Shown here piece after piece: positions 8,796-16,814 of a DNA stretch of 49,385 nucleotides. Position 1 is the first letter of the stretch. Each line of letters begins with the position of its first letter. Origin of the DNA: Candidatus Celaenobacter antarcticus (GTDB lineage Bacteria > Cloacimonadota > Cloacimonadia > JGIOTU-2); the NCBI GenBank assembly GCA_030765865.1, contig JAVCDK010000164.1, positions 1 to 49,385 on the forward strand. Direction: 5' to 3'. The notes under the pieces were generated by a model. It was given only the letters and a program-made list of their open reading frames with translations. It had not been told where the DNA came from and made no database searches. Both the position numbers and the translations under genes were made by a program.

Positions 8796-9154
8796 AAGAT
8801 GGATACAGCCACTAAGTCTCTAAGACTCAAAGGAAGATAATAATGAATAAATATAAAACCGAAACGGAACCAAAAGGTTAATAAATGAACTTAGAGTCTT
8901 TGTGCCTTTGTAGCAAGATAGATTCAGCCACTAAGTCTCTAAGACTCAAAGGAAGATAATAATGAATAAATATAAAACCGAAACGGAACCAAAAGGTTAA
9001 TAAAATGAACTTGGAGTTTTTGTGCCTTTGTGGCAAGATGGATTCAGCCACTAAGTCTCTAAGACTCAAAGGAAGATAATAATGAATAAATATCAAACCG
9101 AAAGGGAACCAAAAGGTTAATAAAATGAACTTGGAGTTTTTGTGCCTTTGTGGC
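8791..9154. repeat. Tandem repeat, about three copies of a 119-120 bp unit
   Basis: The unit recurs with periods of 119 and 120 bases: the CCACTAAGTCTCTAAGACTC segment recurs near 8809, 8928 and 9048. Copies differ by only a few substitutions and one indel. Within each unit CCTTTG pairs with CAAAGG, GTGGC with GCCAC, and AGTCT with AGACT, so each can fold as a nested hairpin. Related TTTGTGCCTTTGTGGC words are, to my knowledge, common in environmental genomes, so this may belong to a widespread repeat family. The array fills most of the gap between two sensor kinases. Confidence 0.9.
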
Positions 9155-9187
9155 TTTATTGTTACAAAATCCGATATTAGGAGCTAA
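8843..9187 (+). other. Chain of six mini reading frames inside the tandem repeat
   Basis: Reading the repeat in the direction of the genes gives alternating mini-ORFs: 8843-8881, 8885-8959, 8962-9000, 9005-9079, 9082-9120 and 9125-9187. The odd ones encode 12 residues (MNKYKTETEPKG, third copy MNKYQTEREPKG). The even ones encode 24, 24 and 20 residues beginning MNLE(S/F)LCLC. Each stop is two to four bases from the next ATG, and AAAGGAAG precedes each odd ATG. The last mini-ORF stops three bases before the ATG of the next kinase gene. Copies differ mostly by amino-acid-changing substitutions, which argues against selection on the peptides. Coding is therefore unproven; coupling of translation is a possibility. 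Confidence 0.3.
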
Positions 9188-9190
9188 TAA

Positions 9191-11596
9191 ATGAAAAAGA
9201 TCTTATTAATTGATGATGTTAAAGATAATTTGAGAGCAGCTAAAGAAGCGCTGGAGGATTTAATTCCCGATTGTCAAGTGATCACAACGCTATCAGGAAA
9301 AGAGGGGGTGAAATTAGCAAAAGAGGAACAGCCCGATACGATTATTTCGGATATCATTATGCCGGAAATGGATGGTATTGAAGTATGTAAGAGATTGAGG
9401 GAAGATGAAGCGACAAAATATATTCCCATAATCATACACACCGGAACGATAACTGATACAAAAACTCGCATACAATGTCTTGAAGCGGGTGCTGATGTAT
9501 TTCTGGCAAAACCAATCGATCCGGGGGAGCTTATTGCACAGATAAATGCGATGTTAAGGATAAAAGAAGCAGAAAATAAACTGCGAGCAGAAAGTGAAAT
9601 GTTAGATGAAGTTGTTAAAAAAAGAACGAAAGAAATTCAAAAAGTGAATAAGAAGTTAAGGCAAGACATTTCAGAGCGCAAGAAAGCAGAGAAATCCTTA
9701 GCTGAGAGCGAACAATTAAACAGGGCTGTGATCGAGCATTCTCCAATTGGAATCTCCATAAGGGATAAAAACGGCACATTTCTTTTATCCAATAATGCAT
9801 GGCAGAAACTTTGGGGATTATCTGATAATGAGGTTTCTGAATATCATAAACCAAGGAATAAACTCACTTTTGATGATAAGGATTCTTACCTTGGTGAGCA
9901 TTCGGATAATATTAATAAAGTATATAAGACTGGAGGAGAATATCATATACAGGACATAAAACTTATACGTGATGAAAAAGATAAAGCGGGATTTATATCA
10001 CAATATTTTTATGCTATTAAAGATGAAGAAAGAAATGTTCAAAGAGTGGTTATTTTGACAGAAGACATCACCGAGCGCAAGCAAGCGGAAGAAGCTCTGA
10101 AAGAAAGTGAAAGACAAATCCTCGCAATTTTTAATGATCCTAAAACATTTATAGGCATTTTGGAAACTGATGGTACCTTAAAAAGTGCAAATACTTCTGC
10201 TCTCACATTCATCGGAAAATCCATTTCTGATGTGAAGGGTGCTAAGTTCTGGGAAACACCCTGGTGGAATCATTCACCGGAACTTCAAAAAAAAGTAATA
10301 TCCGGTATTAGGAAAGCATCTGCAGGTGAAAGGGTGCACTTTGAGGCAGAACATATTGGAAAGAATAATGAAAGAATATTTGTTGATTTTTCAATCAGAC
10401 CTGTCAGAGACTCACATGGAAAGATTGAAAGTCTTATCGTAGAGGGAATTGACATCACCGAACGGAAGCGGGCGGAGAAAATACAAAAAACATTATATAA
10501 CATTTCCAATGCTTTGAATACAGTTGGTAATTTGCACGAACTCTTCATTAAAATAAGAGAATACCTGGGAAATGTAATTGATACGACCAATCTTTATGTT
10601 GCTTTATATGATGAAAAAACTGATTCTATCTCTCTTCCTTATAATGTTGATGAAAAAGATGATTATGAAACATTTCCTGCAGGTAAGACAATTACAAAAT
10701 ATGTCATTGAAACCGGCAAACCTCTTTTTGCTACAAAGGATGTAGTAAGAAAATTAATTAAAAAAGGATTAATTGAAACAATTGGTTCTCCTTCTGAAAT
10801 CTGGCTTGGTGTTCCCCTGAAAATTGAAAGCCAAATAATTGGTGTTATTGCGCTTCAAAGCTATGATGATCCAAATCTTTATTCTGAAAAAGATATTGAA
10901 ATTCTAACCTTTATTTCAGAAGAAATAGCACTTGCCATCCAACATAAACAGGCAGACGAAGAATTAAAGATAAATCGAGAGCGGCTTAAAACAGCGAATT
11001 CGATCTTACGTCATGACATAACAAATGACATTGTAGTAATAAAAAGTGCACTTGATATTTACCGTGATGAGAATGATGAAACAATGCTTGATGAGATCGA
11101 GAAACGAGTAGAGAAGAGTATAAATACGATTAATAAACAACGTGAACAAGAAAAATTCATAGATTCTCATTCAGATTTAGATGAATTCGAGATAGAAAAA
11201 GTAGTTCATGATATTATCCCTAATTTTCCTGACATAAAGATCAATGTTACCGGTAAAGGCACTGCTTATGCGGATAATGCAATTTATTCGGTGTTTGAGA
11301 ACATAATTGATAATGCAGTTAAACATGGCAAGACAACCAAGATGGATATTGATATTCGTTCAGACGAAGAGTATTGTGAGATCAGATTTGCAGATTATGG
11401 CACTGGCATACCAGATGACTTAAAATATAAGATATTCGATGAAGGTTTTTCTTATGGGAAAGCAGGGCATACCGGTATTGGATTGTATATTGTACAAAAA
11501 ACTATTGATGATTATGATGGATTCGTTCATGTTGAGGATAACAAACCGAATGGAGCAGTATTTGTAGTACGTTTGAGGAAAATTATTGAGAGATAG
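9191..11596 (+). CDS. Hybrid kinase: receiver, two PAS, GAF and HATPase domains
   Basis: The 801-residue protein begins with a CheY-like receiver (1-125). It has the acidic pair Asp8-Asp9, phosphoacceptor Asp54 in ISDIIMPEMDG, Thr84 and Lys107 in LAKP, so the receiver looks functional. A coil, two PAS domains (about 170-300 and 305-425), a GAF domain (430-592) and a kinase core follow. The H-box is atypical, LRHDITND with His608, rather than the usual HELRTPL. The N box is FENIIDNAVKHG, G1 is DYGTGIPDD and G2 is GHTGIGLYIV. With the receiver first, the protein probably takes phosphate from another kinase, plausibly the HisKA_2 kinase upstream, and relays through its own core. AGGAG sits seven bases before the ATG. 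Its GAF resembles that of the previous gene and its kinase core that of the next one. Confidence 0.93.
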   Translation: MKKILLIDDVKDNLRAAKEALEDLIPDCQVITTLSGKEGVKLAKEEQPDTIISDIIMPEMDGIEVCKRLREDEATKYIPIIIHTGTITDTKTRIQCLEAGADVFLAKPIDPGELIAQINAMLRIKEAENKLRAESEMLDEVVKKRTKEIQKVNKKLRQDISERKKAEKSLAESEQLNRAVIEHSPIGISIRDKNGTFLLSNNAWQKLWGLSDNEVSEYHKPRNKLTFDDKDSYLGEHSDNINKVYKTGGEYHIQDIKLIRDEKDKAGFISQYFYAIKDEERNVQRVVILTEDITERKQAEEALKESERQILAIFNDPKTFIGILETDGTLKSANTSALTFIGKSISDVKGAKFWETPWWNHSPELQKKVISGIRKASAGERVHFEAEHIGKNNERIFVDFSIRPVRDSHGKIESLIVEGIDITERKRAEKIQKTLYNISNALNTVGNLHELFIKIREYLGNVIDTTNLYVALYDEKTDSISLPYNVDEKDDYETFPAGKTITKYVIETGKPLFATKDVVRKLIKKGLIETIGSPSEIWLGVPLKIESQIIGVIALQSYDDPNLYSEKDIEILTFISEEIALAIQHKQADEELKINRERLKTANSILRHDITNDIVVIKSALDIYRDENDETMLDEIEKRVEKSINTINKQREQEKFIDSHSDLDEFEIEKVVHDIIPNFPDIKINVTGKGTAYADNAIYSVFENIIDNAVKHGKTTKMDIDIRSDEEYCEIRFADYGTGIPDDLKYKIFDEGFSYGKAGHTGIGLYIVQKTIDDYDGFVHVEDNKPNGAVFVVRLRKIIER

Positions 11597-11839
11597 AGGA
11601 GGAGGGTAGAGCGTGGAGAGAAATGGTGGTGGTAAATTAGGAAAGTTTAAATAATAGACTTAAGTTTCGAAGGAGTTGAAATTACTCAACAGTTAATCTT
11701 TTTATCTTTGCAATATTTCGTAACATAATTGATATTTATATATTTGCATATAAGTACAAGATTGGTTATTTAGGCTGCATTTTTATGGTTGACAAGGTTG
11801 TTTTGCATTTTATCGGCAGATACGAAAAAGCCAAATATG

Positions 11840-11864
11840 CTTTACCAAGCTGGGCTTGGTAAAG
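11840..11864. repeat. Perfect 11-bp hairpin, TTACCAAGC type
   Basis: CTTTACCAAGC at 11840-11850 pairs perfectly with GCTTGGTAAAG at 11854-11864 around a three-base loop (TGG). It shares its TTACCAAGC/GCTTGGTAA core with the hairpin at 20355-20382. No T tract follows it, so it is not an obvious terminator. Confidence 0.85.
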
Positions 11865-11910
11865 AGTTGGGTGCGGTTCTCTTTACCAATTCCATCTCTC
11901 TCCTCTTCCT

Positions 11911-11936
11911 CTTTACCAATTCCCCAATTGGTAAAG
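11911..11936. repeat. Perfect 11-bp hairpin, TTACCAATT type
   Basis: CTTTACCAATT at 11911-11921 pairs with AATTGGTAAAG at 11926-11936 around a CCCC loop. A single arm CTTTACCAATTCC also occurs 30 bases upstream at 11881. The shared CTTTACCAA arm marks it as a sibling of the hairpin at 11840. Confidence 0.85.
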
Positions 11937-12074
11937 CAATAACAGTGAAGTTAGAAAATTTTCATTACAACTGCGAAACTTAAATAATTAAATTTGACAA
12001 GCGGTTAGTATTAATATGAACTCTACTAAATAATAAGTATTGAGAAAAAGCCCACATTAAATAAGGAAAAGTGT

Positions 12075-15000
12075 ATGAAAAAGAAAACAAGTGAAGAACT
12101 TAATAATGAACTGAAGGGACTACCTAAGAAAATTGTTGATTACAAAAAGAAAGAGATTGAGAGTAGTGTAGTAGAACAAAACCTGAAAGAAAGTGAAAAA
12201 AAATATAGAACTTTAACAGAAAACCTGCGTGTAGGAGTTTTTAGAAGTACTGTCGGACTAAAGGGTAAGTTTATCGAAGTTAATTCTGCTTTTGTAAAAA
12301 TGTTTGGGTATAGGAGTAAAGAAGAAATTTATAAATTTAATGTATCAGATTTATATAATAATCCGGAAGATAGAAGAAAGTTCAACCGGACACTATTAGA
12401 AAAAGGGTTCCTAAAAAATGAAGTTTTAAATTTGAAAAAAAAGGATGGCACAAGCTTTGTTGCATTAGTTAATACGAATGCTGTTAAAGATGAAAAAGGA
12501 GAGGTAATTTATTTTGATGGAGTTATTAAGGACATCACCGAGCGCATGCAGGCGGAGGAGACACTCAAAAAATCTGAACAGAATTTGAGAGCTCTTTTTA
12601 TAGCGATGACTGATATAGTTCTGGAATTAGATCGGGAAGGAAGATATATCAATATAGCACCGACTTCACCTGACCTTCTTTATAAACCTGCATCTGAAAT
12701 TTTGGGAAAAACCTTACATGAAATCTTCCCACTTAAGGAAGCTGATAAATTTATGTCTGTGATTCATAAATCTCTGGATGAGGATAGAATTGTGAAGATA
12801 GAATATCCTTTAAAAATTAAAAATAAAATTATTTGGTTTGAAGGGAGAGCAACACCCAAAACATCAGATACGGTTCTTTTTATTGCTCATGATATCACCG
12901 AGCGCAAAAATGCAGATGAAAAGATTCGCGAGAGTGAAGAGAAACTACGAAGCTTTATGAATACAACAACTATTGGCGTCTGGTGCTTCAAACCTGAGTT
13001 CCCAATAGATATTACTCAACCTAGCGAAAAACAAATCGATGAATTCATGAAATCTGTTTGTATTGAATGTAATGAAACCTATGCTATAATGATGGGAATA
13101 ACCAAAGATAAAATCATTGGTATGATGCTTTCTGAAGTTCTGCCGGATTGTGAAGAAACCAGGGAATATTTCAGAGAGTTTATTAAAGGAGGATACAAAC
13201 TTGATGGTGGAGAAACTCACGAAATATCGAAAACTGGAGAAGAAAAATACTTCTCTAATTCCTTCTTTGCTACAATAATTGATAATATGCTGTTACAAGC
13301 GTGGGGAACTCAAACAGACATCACCGAACGAAAACAAGCTGAGGAAACTCAAAAAATTTTATATAATATTGCGCATGCAATCAATACTACTAAAACTCTC
13401 AACGAGCTTTACAAAACAGTTCATATACAACTTGGTAAAATTATTGATACGAAAAATTTCTATATTGCTTTATATGATAAAGAAAATGATACTATTTTAT
13501 TTCCCTATCATATTGATGAAAAATCAAAATTTATTTCATATCCAGCGAGAAAGACATTAACTGCTTATGTCATAAGGACAGGTAAACCACTTTTGGGTAC
13601 GGAACAAGTTATAGGGCAATTGATTGAAGCCGGAGAAGTAGGAAAAGGAAAAAAGGGAACTAGTTGCAAAATTTGGCTGGGTGTTCCCTTAACTGTTGAT
13701 AATGTAGTCATCGGTGCAATTGCAGTTCAAAGTTATACTGATGCTTCTATTTATTCGGAGAAAGATTTAGAAATTTTGGAATTTGTTTCAGATGAAATTG
13801 CACTTGCTATCAGAAATAAACAAGCAGAAGAATCCCTGCTGGAAAGCGAGGAGAAATTCAGATACCTTGTAAAGAATTCCAATGATGTATTTGTGAAAAT
13901 CGACGAGAATGGGAAAGAGACTTATGTAAGCGATTCTGTTGAACGTATTACGGGTTTTTCTCCAGCAGAAATAATATGGCATTCTGGTTTTGAATTCATA
14001 CACCCCGACGATATTGATCATATGTCGAAATCGCTCTCGAAATTACTCAAAATTCCAGGGGGAACTATACGGGATGAATACAGACACCAGCGAAAGGGTG
14101 GTGGCTGGGTTCATTTAGAAGCGATAGGAGAAAACTATCTGCATGAACCGTCAGTGCGCGGCATTGTACTTAATGTACGTGACATCACTGAGCGCAAGCA
14201 GGCAGAGCGGGTCCAATTAGTTATTTATAAAATTGCTAAAGCTGTAAATACCACTAAAAATATTGATGAACTATATAATACTATACATCAGCTTCTGAAT
14301 ACTGTTATTGATGTGAAAAATTTTTATATTGCACTTTATGATGAAGATGAAAACACCATATCTTTCCCATACTATATTGATGAAAAGGATACGAAACCTG
14401 AGCCTGTTCCCAAAGAACTATCAAAAGGTCTAACTGAGTATGTAATAAGGACTGGCAAGTCATTATTAGCTCCTAAGGAATATTATTTAAAACTCGCAAA
14501 GGAGGGTAAAATAGAGATTTCGGGATCTATATCTGAGGTATGGATCGGAATTCCCTTCCGGATTGAAAATAAAATTGTTGGTATCGTATCTGTACAAAGC
14601 TACAAAGATGCCTCTTTTTATAATAAAAAGGATTTAGAGATTTTAGAACTCATTTCATACGAGATTGCAATTGCTATAGAACACAAGAAGACAGAACAAA
14701 TTAATCTTCGTCTATCTGAAAGCATTCGTAATGCTCGAGATGGGATAATCCTTACAAATCCTGAAAGTCGAATAACTTATATTAATCCTGCTTTTGAAAA
14801 AATGAGTGGTTATACACAGGGCGAACTCCTGAACAAAGATCCGGCAGACCTTATTGTAACAGAAGATACAACTGCTATTGCCAATGAAATCCGCTCCGCT
14901 GTTAAGACAAAAGGTGAGTGGCAAGGAGAGCTGTATTGCAAACGCAAGAATGAAGATATCTATCCAATTGACACACGTGTATTTGCAATTAAAAATGAAA

Positions 15001-16583
15001 AAGGTGAAATTGTAGAAATAGCAGCCATCCAGCAGGACATAACTGAGCGTAAGCAGGCGGAAGAAAAGATCAGAGAAAGCGAGAAATCTTTTAAAGATAT
15101 ATTCAATAATGCAATTGATGCAATCTACATACAAAATATTGATGGCAAGTTCCTCGACGTAAATCAGGGAGCTGTTATTATGTATGGTTATACAAAAGAA
15201 GAAATGATTGGTAAAACGCCGGATATAATTGGTGCTCCTGGAAAAAACGATCTTGAAATGGTTGGAGAATGTATAAAAAAAGCATATAATGGTGAACCAC
15301 AACAATTTGAGTTTTGGGGGCAAAGAAAAAACGGAGAAGTCTTTCCAAAAATTGTTAGACTTTCAAGTGGCTACTATTTTGGTAAAAAAGCAATATTCGC
15401 TTTTGCTATTGATATCACCGATCGCAAGCAGACAGAGGAGATTTTAAATAAGGAACTTCGTAAGCGAAAAATACTCCAAGATGTGGCTTTGACTCTTCTT
15501 GAAACAGATTTAAACAAATCTATCAAAACTGCTTTAAAGGCAATCAGGATAGGACTAGATCTTCCAAAAGCAATGCTAAGAATAAGAGTTGATCCTAACA
15601 ATGATTGGCAAATTGTAGATTGTAGAGAAAATTTGCTCGGAATTGAATCATGTTTACCTACAAACAAAAGAGGGGAAGAGGCAATTCTGGCTTATGAAAA
15701 AAAAGAAATTTCCGTTGTTAATGATATTCGAAAAAAATATTGGTATGAAAAACATAAAGATATTTGGGAAAAAACAAAAACACTTGCTTATCTCAGCATA
15801 CCTTGTATAGATCATTCTGGTGATGTTAAGGGTATCCTTTACCTTCATGATGATAAAGTACGCATATGGAGTGATGATGACAAAAACATCGGGGAAGCAG
15901 TAGCAGCAGAATTAGCTTCAATCATCAATCGTAAGCATGCAGACGAAGAATTAAAGATAAATCGAGAGCGGCTTAAAACAGCAAATTCGATCTTACGTCA
16001 TGATATTACAAATGACATTGTAGTAATAAAAAGCGCACTTGATATTTACCGTGATGAGGATGATGAAACAATGCTTGATGAGATCGAGAAACGAGTTAAG
16101 AAAAGTTTAAATACGATAAATAAACAACGTGACCAGGAACGGTTCATTGATTCTCATTCAGATTTAGATGAATATCAAATGGAAAAAGTGGCTTATGATA
16201 GCATCAAAAATTTCCCTGACATAAAGATCAATGTTGCCGGTACAGGCACTGCTTATGCAGATAATGCAATTTATTCGGTGTTTGAGAATATAATTGATAA
16301 TGCAGTTAAACATGGCAAGACAACTAAGATGGATATTGATATTCATTCAGACGAAGTGTATTGTGAGATCAGATTTGTAGATTATGGCATTGGCATACCT
16401 GATGAATATAAACATAGAATATTCGATGAAGGTTTTTCTTATGGAAAAACAGGGCATACCGGTATTGGCTTGTATATTGTATGGCAGACAATTGAAGATT
16501 ATGATGGGGAAGTGTTTGTTGAGGATAATAAACCGCAAGGAGCAGTATTTATAGTACATTTGAGGAAAACTATTGAGAGATGA
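12075..16583 (+). CDS. Giant cytoplasmic sensor kinase: six PAS, three GAF, HATPase
   Basis: This 1502-residue protein has no membrane segment. Domain order by eye is N-terminal coil (1-35), PAS (40-155), PAS (158-280), PAS (283-420), GAF (422-585), PAS (590-712), GAF (713-880), PAS (883-1005), PAS (1008-1125), GAF (1130-1285) and kinase core (1285-1502). The H-box is LRHDITND with His1309, the N box FENIIDNAVKHG, G1 DYGIGIPDE and G2 GHTGIGLYIV. The GAF domains carry the same FYIALYD and EIWLGVPL-type segments as the neighbours. The kinase core is nearly identical in DNA and protein to that of the 9191-11596 gene, so the two probably arose by duplication and may share phosphotransfer partners. 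AAGGA precedes the ATG. No receiver is fused, and ligands are unknown. Confidence 0.93.
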   Translation: MKKKTSEELNNELKGLPKKIVDYKKKEIESSVVEQNLKESEKKYRTLTENLRVGVFRSTVGLKGKFIEVNSAFVKMFGYRSKEEIYKFNVSDLYNNPEDRRKFNRTLLEKGFLKNEVLNLKKKDGTSFVALVNTNAVKDEKGEVIYFDGVIKDITERMQAEETLKKSEQNLRALFIAMTDIVLELDREGRYINIAPTSPDLLYKPASEILGKTLHEIFPLKEADKFMSVIHKSLDEDRIVKIEYPLKIKNKIIWFEGRATPKTSDTVLFIAHDITERKNADEKIRESEEKLRSFMNTTTIGVWCFKPEFPIDITQPSEKQIDEFMKSVCIECNETYAIMMGITKDKIIGMMLSEVLPDCEETREYFREFIKGGYKLDGGETHEISKTGEEKYFSNSFFATIIDNMLLQAWGTQTDITERKQAEETQKILYNIAHAINTTKTLNELYKTVHIQLGKIIDTKNFYIALYDKENDTILFPYHIDEKSKFISYPARKTLTAYVIRTGKPLLGTEQVIGQLIEAGEVGKGKKGTSCKIWLGVPLTVDNVVIGAIAVQSYTDASIYSEKDLEILEFVSDEIALAIRNKQAEESLLESEEKFRYLVKNSNDVFVKIDENGKETYVSDSVERITGFSPAEIIWHSGFEFIHPDDIDHMSKSLSKLLKIPGGTIRDEYRHQRKGGGWVHLEAIGENYLHEPSVRGIVLNVRDITERKQAERVQLVIYKIAKAVNTTKNIDELYNTIHQLLNTVIDVKNFYIALYDEDENTISFPYYIDEKDTKPEPVPKELSKGLTEYVIRTGKSLLAPKEYYLKLAKEGKIEISGSISEVWIGIPFRIENKIVGIVSVQSYKDASFYNKKDLEILELISYEIAIAIEHKKTEQINLRLSESIRNARDGIILTNPESRITYINPAFEKMSGYTQGELLNKDPADLIVTEDTTAIANEIRSAVKTKGEWQGELYCKRKNEDIYPIDTRVFAIKNEKGEIVEIAAIQQDITERKQAEEKIRESEKSFKDIFNNAIDAIYIQNIDGKFLDVNQGAVIMYGYTKEEMIGKTPDIIGAPGKNDLEMVGECIKKAYNGEPQQFEFWGQRKNGEVFPKIVRLSSGYYFGKKAIFAFAIDITDRKQTEEILNKELRKRKILQDVALTLLETDLNKSIKTALKAIRIGLDLPKAMLRIRVDPNNDWQIVDCRENLLGIESCLPTNKRGEEAILAYEKKEISVVNDIRKKYWYEKHKDIWEKTKTLAYLSIPCIDHSGDVKGILYLHDDKVRIWSDDDKNIGEAVAAELASIINRKHADEELKINRERLKTANSILRHDITNDIVVIKSALDIYRDEDDETMLDEIEKRVKKSLNTINKQRDQERFIDSHSDLDEYQMEKVAYDSIKNFPDIKINVAGTGTAYADNAIYSVFENIIDNAVKHGKTTKMDIDIHSDEVYCEIRFVDYGIGIPDEYKHRIFDEGFSYGKTGHTGIGLYIVWQTIEDYDGEVFVEDNKPQGAVFIVHLRKTIER

Positions 16584-16814
16584 AAGGCGAGTGTTTTCAG
16601 TTGTCATTCTATCGGTCAAATTCTTTGCAATGCCCAGTATTTTGAATTTATCTGAAACAATTACGGATGATTCCTGTGTCATCCATTCACAAGTTTTTAA
16701 TATTTCCATTTCACAATCATGTTTTTATTGTTATACTTGACTTATAATTCTACACTCAAAAAATTCTACAAATTTTTCTAAAAAAATAATTTACGTATAT
16801 GAAAGGGTTTCCTC

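Larger units (their letters stand above)
11597..12074. other. Intergenic spacer with palindromes, no gene supported
   Basis: This 478-base AT-rich spacer holds two perfect hairpins (entered separately) and a third half-site CTTTACCAAT at 11881. A 10-bp inverted pair, TTAAGTTTCG at 11660-11669 and CGAAACTTAA at 11974-11983, brackets them. A TTGACA box at 11994-11999 is followed by TATGAA at 12015-12020 with only a 15-base spacer, so it is at best a weak promoter for the next kinase. A 64-codon open frame at 11789-11983 is a by-product of the palindromes. Confidence 0.6.

Noticed and set aside
8878-9096. 72-codon reverse-strand frame across the 120-bp repeat
   Set aside because: It is a repeated peptide created by the tandem unit with no ribosome binding site; the forward mini-ORF chain is the more notable reading.
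11789-11983. 64-codon forward frame between kinases
   Set aside because: It consists largely of translated TTACCAA palindromes, has no family features and starts at a non-convincing site.
16347-16709. 120-codon reverse-strand frame at the end of the large kinase and the gap before secD
   Set aside because: Most of it is antisense to a well-supported kinase core. The 40 codons outside (MEILKTCEWM...) match nothing I recognise.
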